Origin: Prevotella sp.
GTDB taxonomy: Bacteria > Bacteroidota > Bacteroidia > Bacteroidales > Bacteroidaceae
NCBI GenBank assembly: GCA_017459445.1
Contig: JAFUDJ010000037.1
Coordinates: forward strand, 1 to 52,946
Length of the DNA stretch: 52,946 bases
Direction: 5' to 3'
Numbering within the stretch: position 1 is the stretch's first letter; each line of letters begins with the position of its first letter. This document shows, piece after piece, positions 40,142-47,932 of this stretch. The notes under the pieces were generated by a model. That model worked only from the letters and a program-made list of their open reading frames with translations. It did not search any database and was not told the DNA's origin. Made by a program: the position numbers and the translations under genes.

Positions 40142-42352
40142 GTGTCCAGTTGTAAATTACAATGGCTCATCGGCGCCCTATACACACTCTTGGTGGTGTG
40201 TATAGGGATTGCTACTGTCATAGAAAAGTACCAAGGGACGCCCTTTGTCAGCGAGCACATCTATGGGGCGTGGTGGTTTGCAGGCCTGTGGGCGATGCTC
40301 ACGGTGACGGCCTGCCTGTATATGTGGCACCGGCAACTGTACCGGCGCTTCGCCGTCATGCTGCTGCACGTGGCGCTGGTGGTCATTCTGGCCGGAGCGC
40401 TGGCCACGTGGCTCAGCGCCCGACGGGGGACGGTCAGTCTGCGGGTGGGCCAGACACAGACGGCCTACAGCGACACGAAGGGGGAACGGCAGCAGTTCCC
40501 CTTTGCGCTGGAGCTGAGGGAGTTCCGGGTGGTCAACTACCCGGGCACCGACGTTGCGCTGGACTACCAGAGTGTCATCCGCGTGAGCCAAGGGAAAGAG
40601 ACCGGTCAGGAGGTCATGGTGTCGATGAACCACATAGGCAGCGTAGGCGGCTACCGGCTGTACCAGTCATCGTATGACAGCGACGGGCAGGGCGTGTCGC
40701 TGGGCGTCAGCTACGACCCCTACGGCATAGCCGTCACCTACTGCGGCTACCTGCTGCTGTTGATGGGCATCATGGCTACGCTGCTGTCGCGGAAGACACA
40801 GATGCGTGCCCTCTACAGGAAGGCCATGCAGCCGCTGGCGGTCGGGGTGTTGCTGCTGGCGAGCGTCGACAGCCGTGGCGCAGAGCTGCAGGCCGTAGAC
40901 CGCGACATAGCCGCGAAGCTGGGGACAGTCAGCGTGTTGTACAACGACCGCATTTGTCCGCTGAACACAGTGGCAACCGACTTTCTGACCAAGCTGTCGG
41001 GCCGTGCCTCGTGGAACGGCTACACGGCCGACGAGGTTTTCGTCAGCTGGATGATATACTACTCGCCGTGGGAGCAGCAGCGGCTCATCCGCATCAAGGA
41101 CAAGGAGGTGCAGCGGTTGCTGGGCATCGACGGACAATGGGCGTCGTACAGCGACTTTCTGGACGAGTACCATGAGTATAAGCTGAAGGACGCCTTGGAG
41201 CAGATGAGGGCCGGGAAGGGCCGCATAGCCCGCAAGGCGCTGATGGAAGCCGACGAGAAGTTCAACGTGGTGGAGATGTTCTACCGTGGGCAGATGCTGA
41301 GGATGTTCCCCTACGAGCTGGACGGACAGGTGAACTGGTACTCGCCGGGCGGACAGGCGTTGCCGAGGGAGATACCTGTCAAGGAGCAATTCTTCATCAA
41401 GCAAGCCATGGACTACCTGACGGAAAGCATTGTGACGGGGCAACGCGAGCGAGCCTACGAGCTGATAGCCAAAATCAAGCTGTTCCAACGGGACATGATA
41501 GGCGAGCTGCTGCCCAGTGAACGGCTGACGCTGGCAGAGCTGTGGTACAACCGACTGAGCGCCCCACGGTGGCCCGTCTTCCTGACCCTGACGCTGAGCC
41601 TGCTGCTCTGTCTGCTGGTATCGGCCTCAGGAGGACAGAGCCGGAGCCGGGGACTGCGCGCGGCCTCAACGGTCTACGTGGGATTGCTGGCAGCTTGGCT
41701 GACCATGCTGCTCGCCATGCGGTGGCTGATAAGCGGGCACGTGCCGGTGAGCAACGGTTTCGAGACGATGCAGTTCATGGCGTGGGCAGTGCTCGTCATG
41801 ACGCTGCTGATGCGCCACAAGTTCCCGGTGATGATGGGCTTTGGTCCGCTGGTGGCCGGTTTCTGCCTGCTGGTGGCCATGCTTTCGGGCAGTTCGCCGC
41901 AGATAACCCCGCTGATGCCCGTGCTGGCCTCGCCGCTGCTGTCGGTCCACGTGATGACGGTCATGTGCGCCTACGCCCTGTTTGCCTTGCAGGTACTGTT
42001 AGGCATACAGGGACTGTATCAGAGCCATCGCGGCAGGACGGCCGAGCTGCAACGCACAACGGCCCTCTCGCAGCTGCTGCTCTACCCGGCGGTATTCCTG
42101 CTGGCCATCGGCATCTTCCTGGGAGCCGTGTGGGCCAACGTGTCGTGGGGCAGCTACTGGTCGTGGGACCCCAAAGAGTCGTGGGCCCTCATCACCCTGA
42201 TGGTCTATGCCGTACCGCTGCACAAGGGCTCCATAGGCCGTTTCGAGCGCCCCCGGTTCTACCACTGCTACATGGTGATGGCCTTCCTGACGGTGATGGC
42301 CACCTACTTCGGTGTGAACTACCTGCTGGGGGGAATGCACAGCTACGCATAG
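40142..42352 (+). CDS. Cytochrome c biogenesis protein, ResB-CcsA (CcsBA) fusion
   Basis: The 736-residue protein joins a ResB/CcsB part (about 1-480: four membrane segments and a large periplasmic domain) to a CcsA part (about 480-736). System II cytochrome c synthases of this kind export haem and ligate it to CxxCH motifs. The CcsA haem-handling WWD segment is WGSYWSWDPKESWALIT (about 668-685). The flanking histidine helices are visible (SVHVMTVMCAYALF, FYHCYMVMAFL). The start is a GTG at 40142, as no ATG fits the first membrane segment. Its position after the di-haem oxidoreductase suggests it matures that protein. Confidence 0.9.
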   Translation: MSSCKLQWLIGALYTLLVVCIGIATVIEKYQGTPFVSEHIYGAWWFAGLWAMLTVTACLYMWHRQLYRRFAVMLLHVALVVILAGALATWLSARRGTVSLRVGQTQTAYSDTKGERQQFPFALELREFRVVNYPGTDVALDYQSVIRVSQGKETGQEVMVSMNHIGSVGGYRLYQSSYDSDGQGVSLGVSYDPYGIAVTYCGYLLLLMGIMATLLSRKTQMRALYRKAMQPLAVGVLLLASVDSRGAELQAVDRDIAAKLGTVSVLYNDRICPLNTVATDFLTKLSGRASWNGYTADEVFVSWMIYYSPWEQQRLIRIKDKEVQRLLGIDGQWASYSDFLDEYHEYKLKDALEQMRAGKGRIARKALMEADEKFNVVEMFYRGQMLRMFPYELDGQVNWYSPGGQALPREIPVKEQFFIKQAMDYLTESIVTGQRERAYELIAKIKLFQRDMIGELLPSERLTLAELWYNRLSAPRWPVFLTLTLSLLLCLLVSASGGQSRSRGLRAASTVYVGLLAAWLTMLLAMRWLISGHVPVSNGFETMQFMAWAVLVMTLLMRHKFPVMMGFGPLVAGFCLLVAMLSGSSPQITPLMPVLASPLLSVHVMTVMCAYALFALQVLLGIQGLYQSHRGRTAELQRTTALSQLLLYPAVFLLAIGIFLGAVWANVSWGSYWSWDPKESWALITLMVYAVPLHKGSIGRFERPRFYHCYMVMAFLTVMATYFGVNYLLGGMHSYA

Positions 42353-42436
42353 AAAAAATGGCGGGACAGTGTTGCACGTCTCGCACAAAAACCTGTCGGT
42401 CCCTCCCCTGCTGCACTACCTGAAGGCCATCCACGC

Positions 42437-43696
42437 CTACCTGCTGGACTTGACGAGAGGCCGTTCGGGGTTGATGAAAGCGAAGAGGACGGCGCTGACC
42501 ACCAGCATGGCGGCTATCATGTAGAGCGGCAGGTTATAGTTGCCCGACTGCTGAACCAACTGTCCGAAGAGAATGCCGCAGCAGAAGCCGCCGATGTTGC
42601 CCGCCGTGTTCATGGCGCCGGAGAGCGTGCCGGCATACTGCTTGCCCAGGTCGATGCACAAGGCCCAGGCCGAGGGCAGCATGAGGTCGAAGATGCCGAA
42701 GCACAGCGAGAGGAATACAAAGACGGCCATCTTGCCGGGAATGAAGGCAGCCAGGAACATGCACACCGCCGACACGGCCAGCGACGTGGAACCCAGTGCC
42801 TTGCGCCCAGTGCGGATGCCGTATTTCCTTGAGAGCCGGTCGGTCAGGTATCCGCCTGTGATGTTGCCCGCCATGCTCATCAGGAAGGGCACGGCCACGG
42901 CGTAGGTCAGCTCCGACTTCTCGAATCCGCGCCCTAATTCCATGAAGGTGGGGAACCACGAGAAGAAGAACCATGAGCCGAAGGCATAGAAGAAATACAT
43001 GCCGCAGAGCAGCCAGAACTGGCGGTTGCTGAGCAGCGATGCCCAGGAGAGGGCGGGATGATGACCGGGCTTGTCGGCTCCATCGGGCCTGTCGGCTCCC
43101 TGCTCCCTGCCATCCCTAATCACCTTGACGTCCCTCATTTCCCTGTTATCCCTGTAGTAGAGCCACCATGCGGCGGCCCACACCACGCCTAACGCTCCTA
43201 ACAGGTAGAACGCAGCGCGCCATCCCACCCACATCATGACGGGAATGACGACGAAGGGTGTCAGCGCGCCGCCCATGCGGCTGGCCGCCCACACGTAGCC
43301 CTGCGCCTTGCCTACCTCGTCCTTCTTGAACCAACGGCTGATGACACCCGTGCTGCAGGGCGAGGAACCGGCCTCGCCGATGCCGAACATGAAGCGGATG
43401 ACGAGCAGTGACAGCAGCCCGCCGGCCATGCCCGTGAACGCCGTAAAGGCCGACCACCACAGCACGATGGCGGCCAGGATGCTGCGGTGCCCGTAGCGGT
43501 CGCCCAGCGCTCCCATGGGGATTTGCATCAGTCCGTAGCTCAGTATGAAGGCACTCTGCACCCATCCCCACTGTGCGGGGCTGAGGTCGAGGTCGTGCAT
43601 GATGCTACTGCCTGCGACGCTGATGTTGATTCTGTCCAGGAAGGTGACCATGCCCAGTATGACGAGCATGGCCAGTATGACGTTTTTCTTTTTCAT
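42437..43696 (-). CDS. MFS transporter, anion:cation symporter-like
   Basis: The 419-residue carrier starts at ATG 43696 (MKKKNVILAMLVILGMVTFL), overlapping the upstream racemase stop by ATGA; a longer reading frame upstream is racemase antiframe and is rejected. It resembles the ACS family (hexuronate, galactonate and tartrate carriers): FLDRINISVAGSSI in TM1 and the loop GALGDRYGHRSIL after TM2, then GIGEAGSSPCSTGVISRWF. Twelve membrane segments. Likely takes up a sugar acid for the BKACE/DUF1537 route. The central loop (about residues 193-217) is low complexity, rich in Arg, Asp and Gly. Confidence 0.85.
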   Translation of the reverse strand: MKKKNVILAMLVILGMVTFLDRINISVAGSSIMHDLDLSPAQWGWVQSAFILSYGLMQIPMGALGDRYGHRSILAAIVLWWSAFTAFTGMAGGLLSLLVIRFMFGIGEAGSSPCSTGVISRWFKKDEVGKAQGYVWAASRMGGALTPFVVIPVMMWVGWRAAFYLLGALGVVWAAAWWLYYRDNREMRDVKVIRDGREQGADRPDGADKPGHHPALSWASLLSNRQFWLLCGMYFFYAFGSWFFFSWFPTFMELGRGFEKSELTYAVAVPFLMSMAGNITGGYLTDRLSRKYGIRTGRKALGSTSLAVSAVCMFLAAFIPGKMAVFVFLSLCFGIFDLMLPSAWALCIDLGKQYAGTLSGAMNTAGNIGGFCCGILFGQLVQQSGNYNLPLYMIAAMLVVSAVLFAFINPERPLVKSSR

Positions 43697-44349
43697 AGTC
43701 CCAGAAACTTGCGCAGCCCCTTGACTCCGAGTACCGGACTGCTGAGCACGGGCTTGCCCGTCAGTTCCGACAGGCGCTGCTCCATGCGCGCCATAGAGCC
43801 TTGGGCCAGCACGAACATGTCCACCTGCGAGGCTATGCGCTGGGCGGCCTCGGCGATGAGGCGGTCGTGCGTTGCGCCGTCGCCGCTCTGTCCGGCAGCA
43901 AAGGCGCCGTCGGCCAGTCCCTCGACGAGCGTCACCTGTCGGCCTGCTTTCTCGGCCTCGGTCAGCAGCAGGCGGCATGTCGGGTCAAGGGTTGTGGGCA
44001 GTGTCGATATGACACCGATGCGGTCGTACCGGCTGACGGCCTCGGCGGCCATCGGGCGGTCGATGCGGAACACGGGGATGCGGGCATACTGGTCGCCGTA
44101 GTCGGCCACGTCGCCTACGCTGCTGCAGGTGTTGAACACCACGTCGGCCCCGGCATCGGCTGCCGCATTGTAGTATGACAGCAGGCGCCGGCGCACGGCC
44201 GGGGTCACGGCGTTGTTGGCAATGACCTCCTTGATGAGCGACGAGTCGGCAATGTGGTTGACGTTCACCTCGGGCAGCAGTTCTGCGAAAATCTTCGTCA
44301 ACGGCTCCACCAGAGCCATGGCGGTGTGTACACAAATGACGTGTTTCAT
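43693..44349 (-). CDS. Asp/Glu racemase-superfamily protein
   Basis: The 218-residue protein has the two-lobed Asp/Glu/hydantoin racemase fold pattern: a first-lobe cysteine in VVFNTCSSVGD (C75) and the second-lobe motif FVLAQGSMARM where racemases usually have a second cysteine (here Gln-Gly-Ser). Loss of one catalytic cysteine suggests a reaction other than two-base racemisation, or a lyase/isomerase role as in maleate isomerase relatives. It is translationally coupled (ATGA) to the sugar-acid MFS gene. The substrate is unknown but probably belongs to the pathway of the BKACE and DUF1537 genes. Confidence 0.8.
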   Translation of the reverse strand: MKHVICVHTAMALVEPLTKIFAELLPEVNVNHIADSSLIKEVIANNAVTPAVRRRLLSYYNAAADAGADVVFNTCSSVGDVADYGDQYARIPVFRIDRPMAAEAVSRYDRIGVISTLPTTLDPTCRLLLTEAEKAGRQVTLVEGLADGAFAAGQSGDGATHDRLIAEAAQRIASQVDMFVLAQGSMARMEQRLSELTGKPVLSSPVLGVKGLRKFLGL

Positions 44350-44483
44350 TGTAGTTTTTCTAATATATAGTTATGTACCTTATTTATATTATAGAACGTT
44401 CCAAGCCGTCTTCTGCCCCCATCCTGTGTGCATGTTTTTTATTATTTAACCATTCTAATCGTGCGTAGTTCGTGTTTTTTTCG

Positions 44484-44491
44484 TACCTTTA
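44484..44491 (+). promoter_or_regulatory. Weak -7 box before the AAA/CYTH gene
   Basis: TACCTTTA, one base off TAnnTTTG, 26 nt upstream of the ATG at 44518. The remaining gap 44350-44483 is AT-rich without a gene. Confidence 0.4.
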
Positions 44492-44517
44492 CGGCCCGAT
44501 AAAAATCATGGGACACA

Positions 44518-45615
44518 ATGAAAGACATCAAGCGAATCGTTCTGACGGGCGGCCCGTGTGCCGGTAAGACCACGGCTCTGGTACGTATCATCGAGCATTT
44601 CTCCAACCTGGGCTTCAAGGTTTTCACCGTCCCCGAGGTGCCCACCCTGTACAGCCAGGGCGGCTGGAGCTACCTGACGCCCAACCCCAAGCTCTACTAT
44701 GAAGGCGAGCTGGCCATCCTTGAGACACAGCTGGCGCTGGAGGACTCCTTCATGCGGCTGGCCGAGACGTGCACAAAGCCCGCTGTCGTCGTCTGCGACC
44801 GTGGCACACTCGACATCTCTGCCTACATCGCTCCTGAGATGTGGGACGACATCACGCGGCGCTGCCACACGTCGACCAACCAGCTGCGTGAGCGCTACGA
44901 CGCCGTGTTGCACCTGGTATCGGCTGCCGACGGTGCCGAGCAGTACTATACCGTAGCCACCAACTCCACCCGCTACGAGCAGGCCAACGAGGAGGGCCTG
45001 CAGCTGGCCCGCGACCTGGACAAGAAGGTTAACAAGGCCTGGACGGGCCATCCCCACCTGCGGGTCATCAACAATCACGACGATTTCGACACCAAGCTGC
45101 GCCGTGTGCTGAAGGAAATCAGCAACGTCATCGGCATTCCGCAGCCCATCGAGGAGGAGCGGAAATACATCGTCGAGCTGACGGGCGAGCTGCCCGAGTG
45201 CATCGTGAGCGACATCAAGCAGACCTATCTCGTGGCCGACCCGGGCTGTGAGGTGCGCCTGCGCCGACGCTCATGGGGTGGGGAAGTGGTCAATGTGCAC
45301 AAGACGAAGAAGCGCGTGTCGCCAACGGAAGTGCTGGAAACGGAGCGCCAGGTGAGCAACGCCCTCTACGAGTCGCTGCTGCAGCAGGCCGACCCCTACC
45401 GCGCCACCATCCACAAGACGCGGCAGAGCTTCATCTGGAAAGGCCAGTATTTCGAGCTCGACACCTACCACGAGCCCGTTGACGACCTGCTGGTGCTGGA
45501 GACGAAAGGCATCGCACAGCAGGAGAGCGTCAACTTCCCGCCGTTCATCAAGGTCATCGAAGACATCACCGGCAACCGCCAGTATTACAACTATAACATC
45601 GCCCTGCGGCGCTGA
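44518..45615 (+). CDS. AAA-type ATPase with CYTH domain (TTD14-like)
   Basis: The 365-residue cytosolic protein joins a P-loop NTPase (AAA_28/NadR-type; Walker A TGGPCAGKTTAL at 10-21, VVVCDRGTLDISAY near 88-101) to a CYTH/triphosphate-tunnel domain (about 210-365; EEERKYIVEL, the CYTH entry motif, then VRLRRRSWGG and LELDTYHEP-like FELDTYHEPVDDLLVLE). The same architecture occurs in insect and trypanosome TTD14 proteins, which bind GTP and phosphoinositide. CYTH proteins act on triphosphates or polyphosphate. The biochemical role of the bacterial forms is not established. A single-gene unit followed by a repeat-rich gap. Confidence 0.85.
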   Translation: MKDIKRIVLTGGPCAGKTTALVRIIEHFSNLGFKVFTVPEVPTLYSQGGWSYLTPNPKLYYEGELAILETQLALEDSFMRLAETCTKPAVVVCDRGTLDISAYIAPEMWDDITRRCHTSTNQLRERYDAVLHLVSAADGAEQYYTVATNSTRYEQANEEGLQLARDLDKKVNKAWTGHPHLRVINNHDDFDTKLRRVLKEISNVIGIPQPIEEERKYIVELTGELPECIVSDIKQTYLVADPGCEVRLRRRSWGGEVVNVHKTKKRVSPTEVLETERQVSNALYESLLQQADPYRATIHKTRQSFIWKGQYFELDTYHEPVDDLLVLETKGIAQQESVNFPPFIKVIEDITGNRQYYNYNIALRR

Positions 45616-45640
45616 CCGCAGGCCGCTAAGGCCCTGAATT

Positions 45641-45844
45641 GTATTCCGAACGCTCCTGAATAATATTCCGGACGTACCGGATTTGTATTCCGCACGGTCC
45701 TGGCATTGCTGCCGGACCGTGCGGACTTTTATGCCATTTCGTGCGGACTTTTATGTCAAACGGAGCGGACTTTTATGTCAAAAGTTGCGGACTTTTGACA
45801 TAAAACTTGGAGCTAAATGGCATAAAATTCCGCTCCGTTTGACA
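45641..45844. repeat. Array of 22-bp repeats with inverted copies
   Basis: Three units at 45641, 45663 and 45685 share TATTCCGnACGnnCC, and three at 45723, 45745 and 45767 share GGACTTTTATGYCA with six variable bases before the next GC. All are spaced exactly 22 bp. Inverted partial units follow to 45844: the arms 45755-45780 and 45817-45843 are near-complementary. Two strong hairpins occur: 45690-45724 (stem CCGCACGGTCC) and 45771-45805 (15-bp perfect stem TTTTATGTCAAAAGT, loop TGCGG). No ORF. It fills the 330-nt gap between the AAA/CYTH gene and the next secreted protein. Confidence 0.8.
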
Positions 45845-45885
45845 TAAAAGTGCCGGCGATGCTTGCGCATTCCAGATTTTATGCT

Positions 45886-45893
45886 TACTTTTG
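45886..45893 (+). promoter_or_regulatory. -7 box of the small secreted protein at 45945
   Basis: TACTTTTG followed by CA, 51 nt upstream of the ATG. Confidence 0.55.
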
Positions 45894-45944
45894 CAGGGGT
45901 GAAACTGGAATCATAATTACAAACCATCAATAAAACGGAGAAAA

Positions 45945-46442
45945 ATGAAAAAGATTATTTCGTTGGCAGCCCTGTTGCTGCTGGCATTGTCGGTATCGGC
46001 ACAGAGCATCGTAGGTAAGTGGAAGACCACCGTTGTAGAGGACGGCGAGAAGATTCCGATGGTCATCACCTTCAAGGACAAGGGCGTGATGACTATCAGC
46101 TCGCAGACGAAGCAAAGCGAACCCGAGGTGGGAACCATCCACATCAGCCTCAAGGCTAACGGTACGTATAAGCAGGACGGCAACAAGCTCTTTGTCACGC
46201 TCGACCCGAAGAAGAGCCGTGTCGAGGTTTCAAGAATTGACTTCAATACCTCGATGAAGGCCATGCTCTTGGTACAGCCGGAGATGGAGCAACAGGTCAT
46301 CGAAATGATGAACAGTGAGTTGAGGAAACATTCTGGTGAGCTGGTTAAGGAGATGCCATTGGCGGGCGACATCACCATCAAGGAACTGACTGACAAGAAA
46401 CTGGTGCTTACCGGTGAAGAAGATGTGGTGCTGACGCGGTAG
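45945..46442 (+). CDS. Small secreted lipocalin-like protein
   Basis: 165 residues with a signal peptide (MKKIISLAALLLLALSVSAQ). The mature part is rich in beta strands (IVGKWKTTVVEDGEKIPMVI, GTYKQDGNKLFV, KKLVLTGEEDVVLT) in the manner of lipocalin-like domains of Bacteroidota (opening G-x-W motif GKW). A helix lies at about 110-130. These proteins probably bind small hydrophobic ligands in the periplasm, but no ligand can be named. It has its own promoter and is followed by another small secreted protein 185 nt downstream. Confidence 0.7.
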   Translation: MKKIISLAALLLLALSVSAQSIVGKWKTTVVEDGEKIPMVITFKDKGVMTISSQTKQSEPEVGTIHISLKANGTYKQDGNKLFVTLDPKKSRVEVSRIDFNTSMKAMLLVQPEMEQQVIEMMNSELRKHSGELVKEMPLAGDITIKELTDKKLVLTGEEDVVLTR

Positions 46443-46627
46443 GCACCGGCTTGTCAGGGGACTACTGGCTGCCAGAAGCGGGGCCGTTCGCTGAAGAAAA
46501 CGGGCTGTTCGCTGAAAAAGAGCCACTGTCGTTTAAACTTTCCGGGGTGTCATGTCGTCAAAGGATTGTCAGTCGACGACAACAGAACAAGAAAACAAAC
46601 GTAACAACCATTTAAAAACTGAACGAC

Positions 46628-47008
46628 ATGAAAAAGATTGTTTTAATGATGATGGTGCTCCTGTCAGTGACAGCCGCCAGTGCACAGGACGGAAAGAAAC
46701 AGAAGAAGGGTAAGGAGAACGGCATCGAGATGAAGGCCCCGAAGCCCCTGACAGTGGAGGAGAAGACCGAGCGCACGGCCAAGATGCTGGAGCTGAAGGA
46801 CGACCAGAAGGCCCAGCTGCTGGAGCTCAACCAGAACTACGAGAAGAATCTGCAGGTCATCCTGACCCCGGAACAGTATAAGAAATACCAGATGGTGCAG
46901 CAGCGCATGGGCCGTGGCGGCCACGGTCCCGGTCGCGGACAGGGCCCGATGCCCGGCAGACGTCCCGGTCGCATGCCGCAGGACGGCGGTGATGCTCCCC
47001 AGGAGTAA
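46628..47008 (+). CDS. Small periplasmic protein, DUF4890/Spy-like
   Basis: 126 residues: signal peptide (MKKIVLMMMVLLSVTAASAQ), a Lys-rich stretch (KKQKKGKE), then helices with the pattern ERTAKMLELKDDQKAQLLEL and ILTPEQYKKYQMV, which resemble the LTxxQ-type helices of Spy/CpxP-like chaperones and Bacteroidota DUF4890 proteins. The tail is Gly/Arg/Pro-rich (GRGGHGPGRGQGPMPGRRPG). A periplasmic stress or metal role is possible; unproven. The preceding gap (46443-46627) holds two GTTCGCTGAA repeats 21 nt apart and no clear promoter. Confidence 0.7.
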   Translation: MKKIVLMMMVLLSVTAASAQDGKKQKKGKENGIEMKAPKPLTVEEKTERTAKMLELKDDQKAQLLELNQNYEKNLQVILTPEQYKKYQMVQQRMGRGGHGPGRGQGPMPGRRPGRMPQDGGDAPQE

Positions 47009-47047
47009 CGCTGCGGCGGCGCACGCCGACAGAACAGAACCGACTTT

Positions 47048-47094
47048 CCGCACATTCGTCACAGCAAGGTGACGGGTGTGCGGAATTATTTTTG
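47048..47094 (+). terminator. Rho-independent terminator
   Basis: CCGCACA (47048-47054) pairs with TGTGCGG (47077-47083), with an inner CGTCAC/GTGACG stem, followed by AATTATTTTTG. It ends the transcript of the gene at 46628. Confidence 0.7.
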
Positions 47095-47135
47095 TGTTAA
47101 TCGCGCGTTTTCTTTGCCCGTTCGGATTTTCTTAT

Positions 47136-47143
47136 TACTTTTG
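47136..47143 (+). promoter_or_regulatory. -7 box of kdsA-kdsD
   Basis: TACTTTTG followed by CA, 27 nt upstream of the kdsA ATG at 47171. It supports that start over an in-frame one at 47069, which would overlap the terminator. Confidence 0.55.
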
Positions 47144-47170
47144 CATGGTGTAAACGACAAGACTCATACA

Positions 47171-47932
47171 ATGGAACAACCGATACTGATAGCAGGGCCC
47201 TGCGTCATCGAGTCGGCAGCGCTGCTCGACACCGTGGCGCAGCGGCTGGTCGACATCAACCGCCGACGGGGCACGGACATCATCTTCAAGGCGTCGTTCG
47301 ACAAGGCCAACCGCACCTCGCTGCACTCCTTCCGGGGACCCGGGCTGGAGCGGGGGCTCGCCATGTTGGCCGACGTGAAGCAGCGCTACGGGCTGAAGGT
47401 GCTTACCGACATCCACGAGGCATGGCAGGCCGCACCCGCCGGCGAGGTGTGCGACGTGCTGCAGATACCTGCCTTCCTCTGCCGGCAGACCGACCTGCTG
47501 GTGGCTGCGGCGCGCACAGGGCGCACGGTGAACATCAAGAAGGCGCAGTTTCTGGCGGGCCGCGACATGCGCTACGCCGTGGAAAAGGCCCGCGAGGCCG
47601 GCGCCCGTGACGTGTGGCTCACCGAGCGCGGCAACATGATGGGCTACGGAACGCTGGTCGTCGACTTCCGCAACATCAGCGACATGCGCGACATCGTGCC
47701 TACGGTCATCATGGACTGCACGCACAGCGTACAGCGGCCCGACGCCAAGGACGGCAAGACCGGCGGCGACCGACGCTTCGTGGAGCCGATGGCGCTGGCT
47801 GCCAAGGCGTTCGGCGCCACGGGCTACTTCATGGAAGTGCACCCCACGCCCGACGCGGGGCTGAGCGATGCCGCCAACATGCTGGAGCTGGACAGGCTGG
47901 AAGGACTCATAGAAAAACTGATAACGACATGA
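47171..47932 (+). CDS. kdsA: 3-deoxy-8-phosphooctulonate (Kdo-8-P) synthase
   Basis: KdsA condenses arabinose-5-phosphate with phosphoenolpyruvate to Kdo-8-phosphate for the LPS core. The 253-residue TIM-barrel protein starts MEQPILIAGPCVIES, the family N-terminus, and shows FKASFDKANRTS, RGPGLERGL, IPAFLCRQTDLLVAAARTGR and NIKKAQF, all signature stretches of class I/II KdsA. Length is slightly short of the usual 260-285. It is translationally coupled (ATGA overlap) with the arabinose-5-phosphate isomerase gene, forming a Kdo-supply operon. It fits with lptD in this window as LPS biogenesis. Confidence 0.96.
   Translation: MEQPILIAGPCVIESAALLDTVAQRLVDINRRRGTDIIFKASFDKANRTSLHSFRGPGLERGLAMLADVKQRYGLKVLTDIHEAWQAAPAGEVCDVLQIPAFLCRQTDLLVAAARTGRTVNIKKAQFLAGRDMRYAVEKAREAGARDVWLTERGNMMGYGTLVVDFRNISDMRDIVPTVIMDCTHSVQRPDAKDGKTGGDRRFVEPMALAAKAFGATGYFMEVHPTPDAGLSDAANMLELDRLEGLIEKLITT

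Noticed and set aside
35520-42436. Transposon ends around the iron/haem cassette
   Set aside because: I looked for matching direct or inverted repeats at the borders and for a transposase and found none.
42437-43978. MFS protein with 94 extra N-terminal residues
   Set aside because: The extension is Arg-rich antiframe of the racemase gene; ATG 43696 with ATGA coupling and an immediate first membrane segment is far better.
45641-45844. CRISPR-like array
   Set aside because: Units are tandem with a 22-bp period and only about 6 variable bases, too short for spacers; no cas genes are nearby.
47614-47928. N-terminal extension of the isomerase gene into kdsA
   Set aside because: The extra 105 residues are an out-of-frame reading of kdsA; family alignment starts at 47929.
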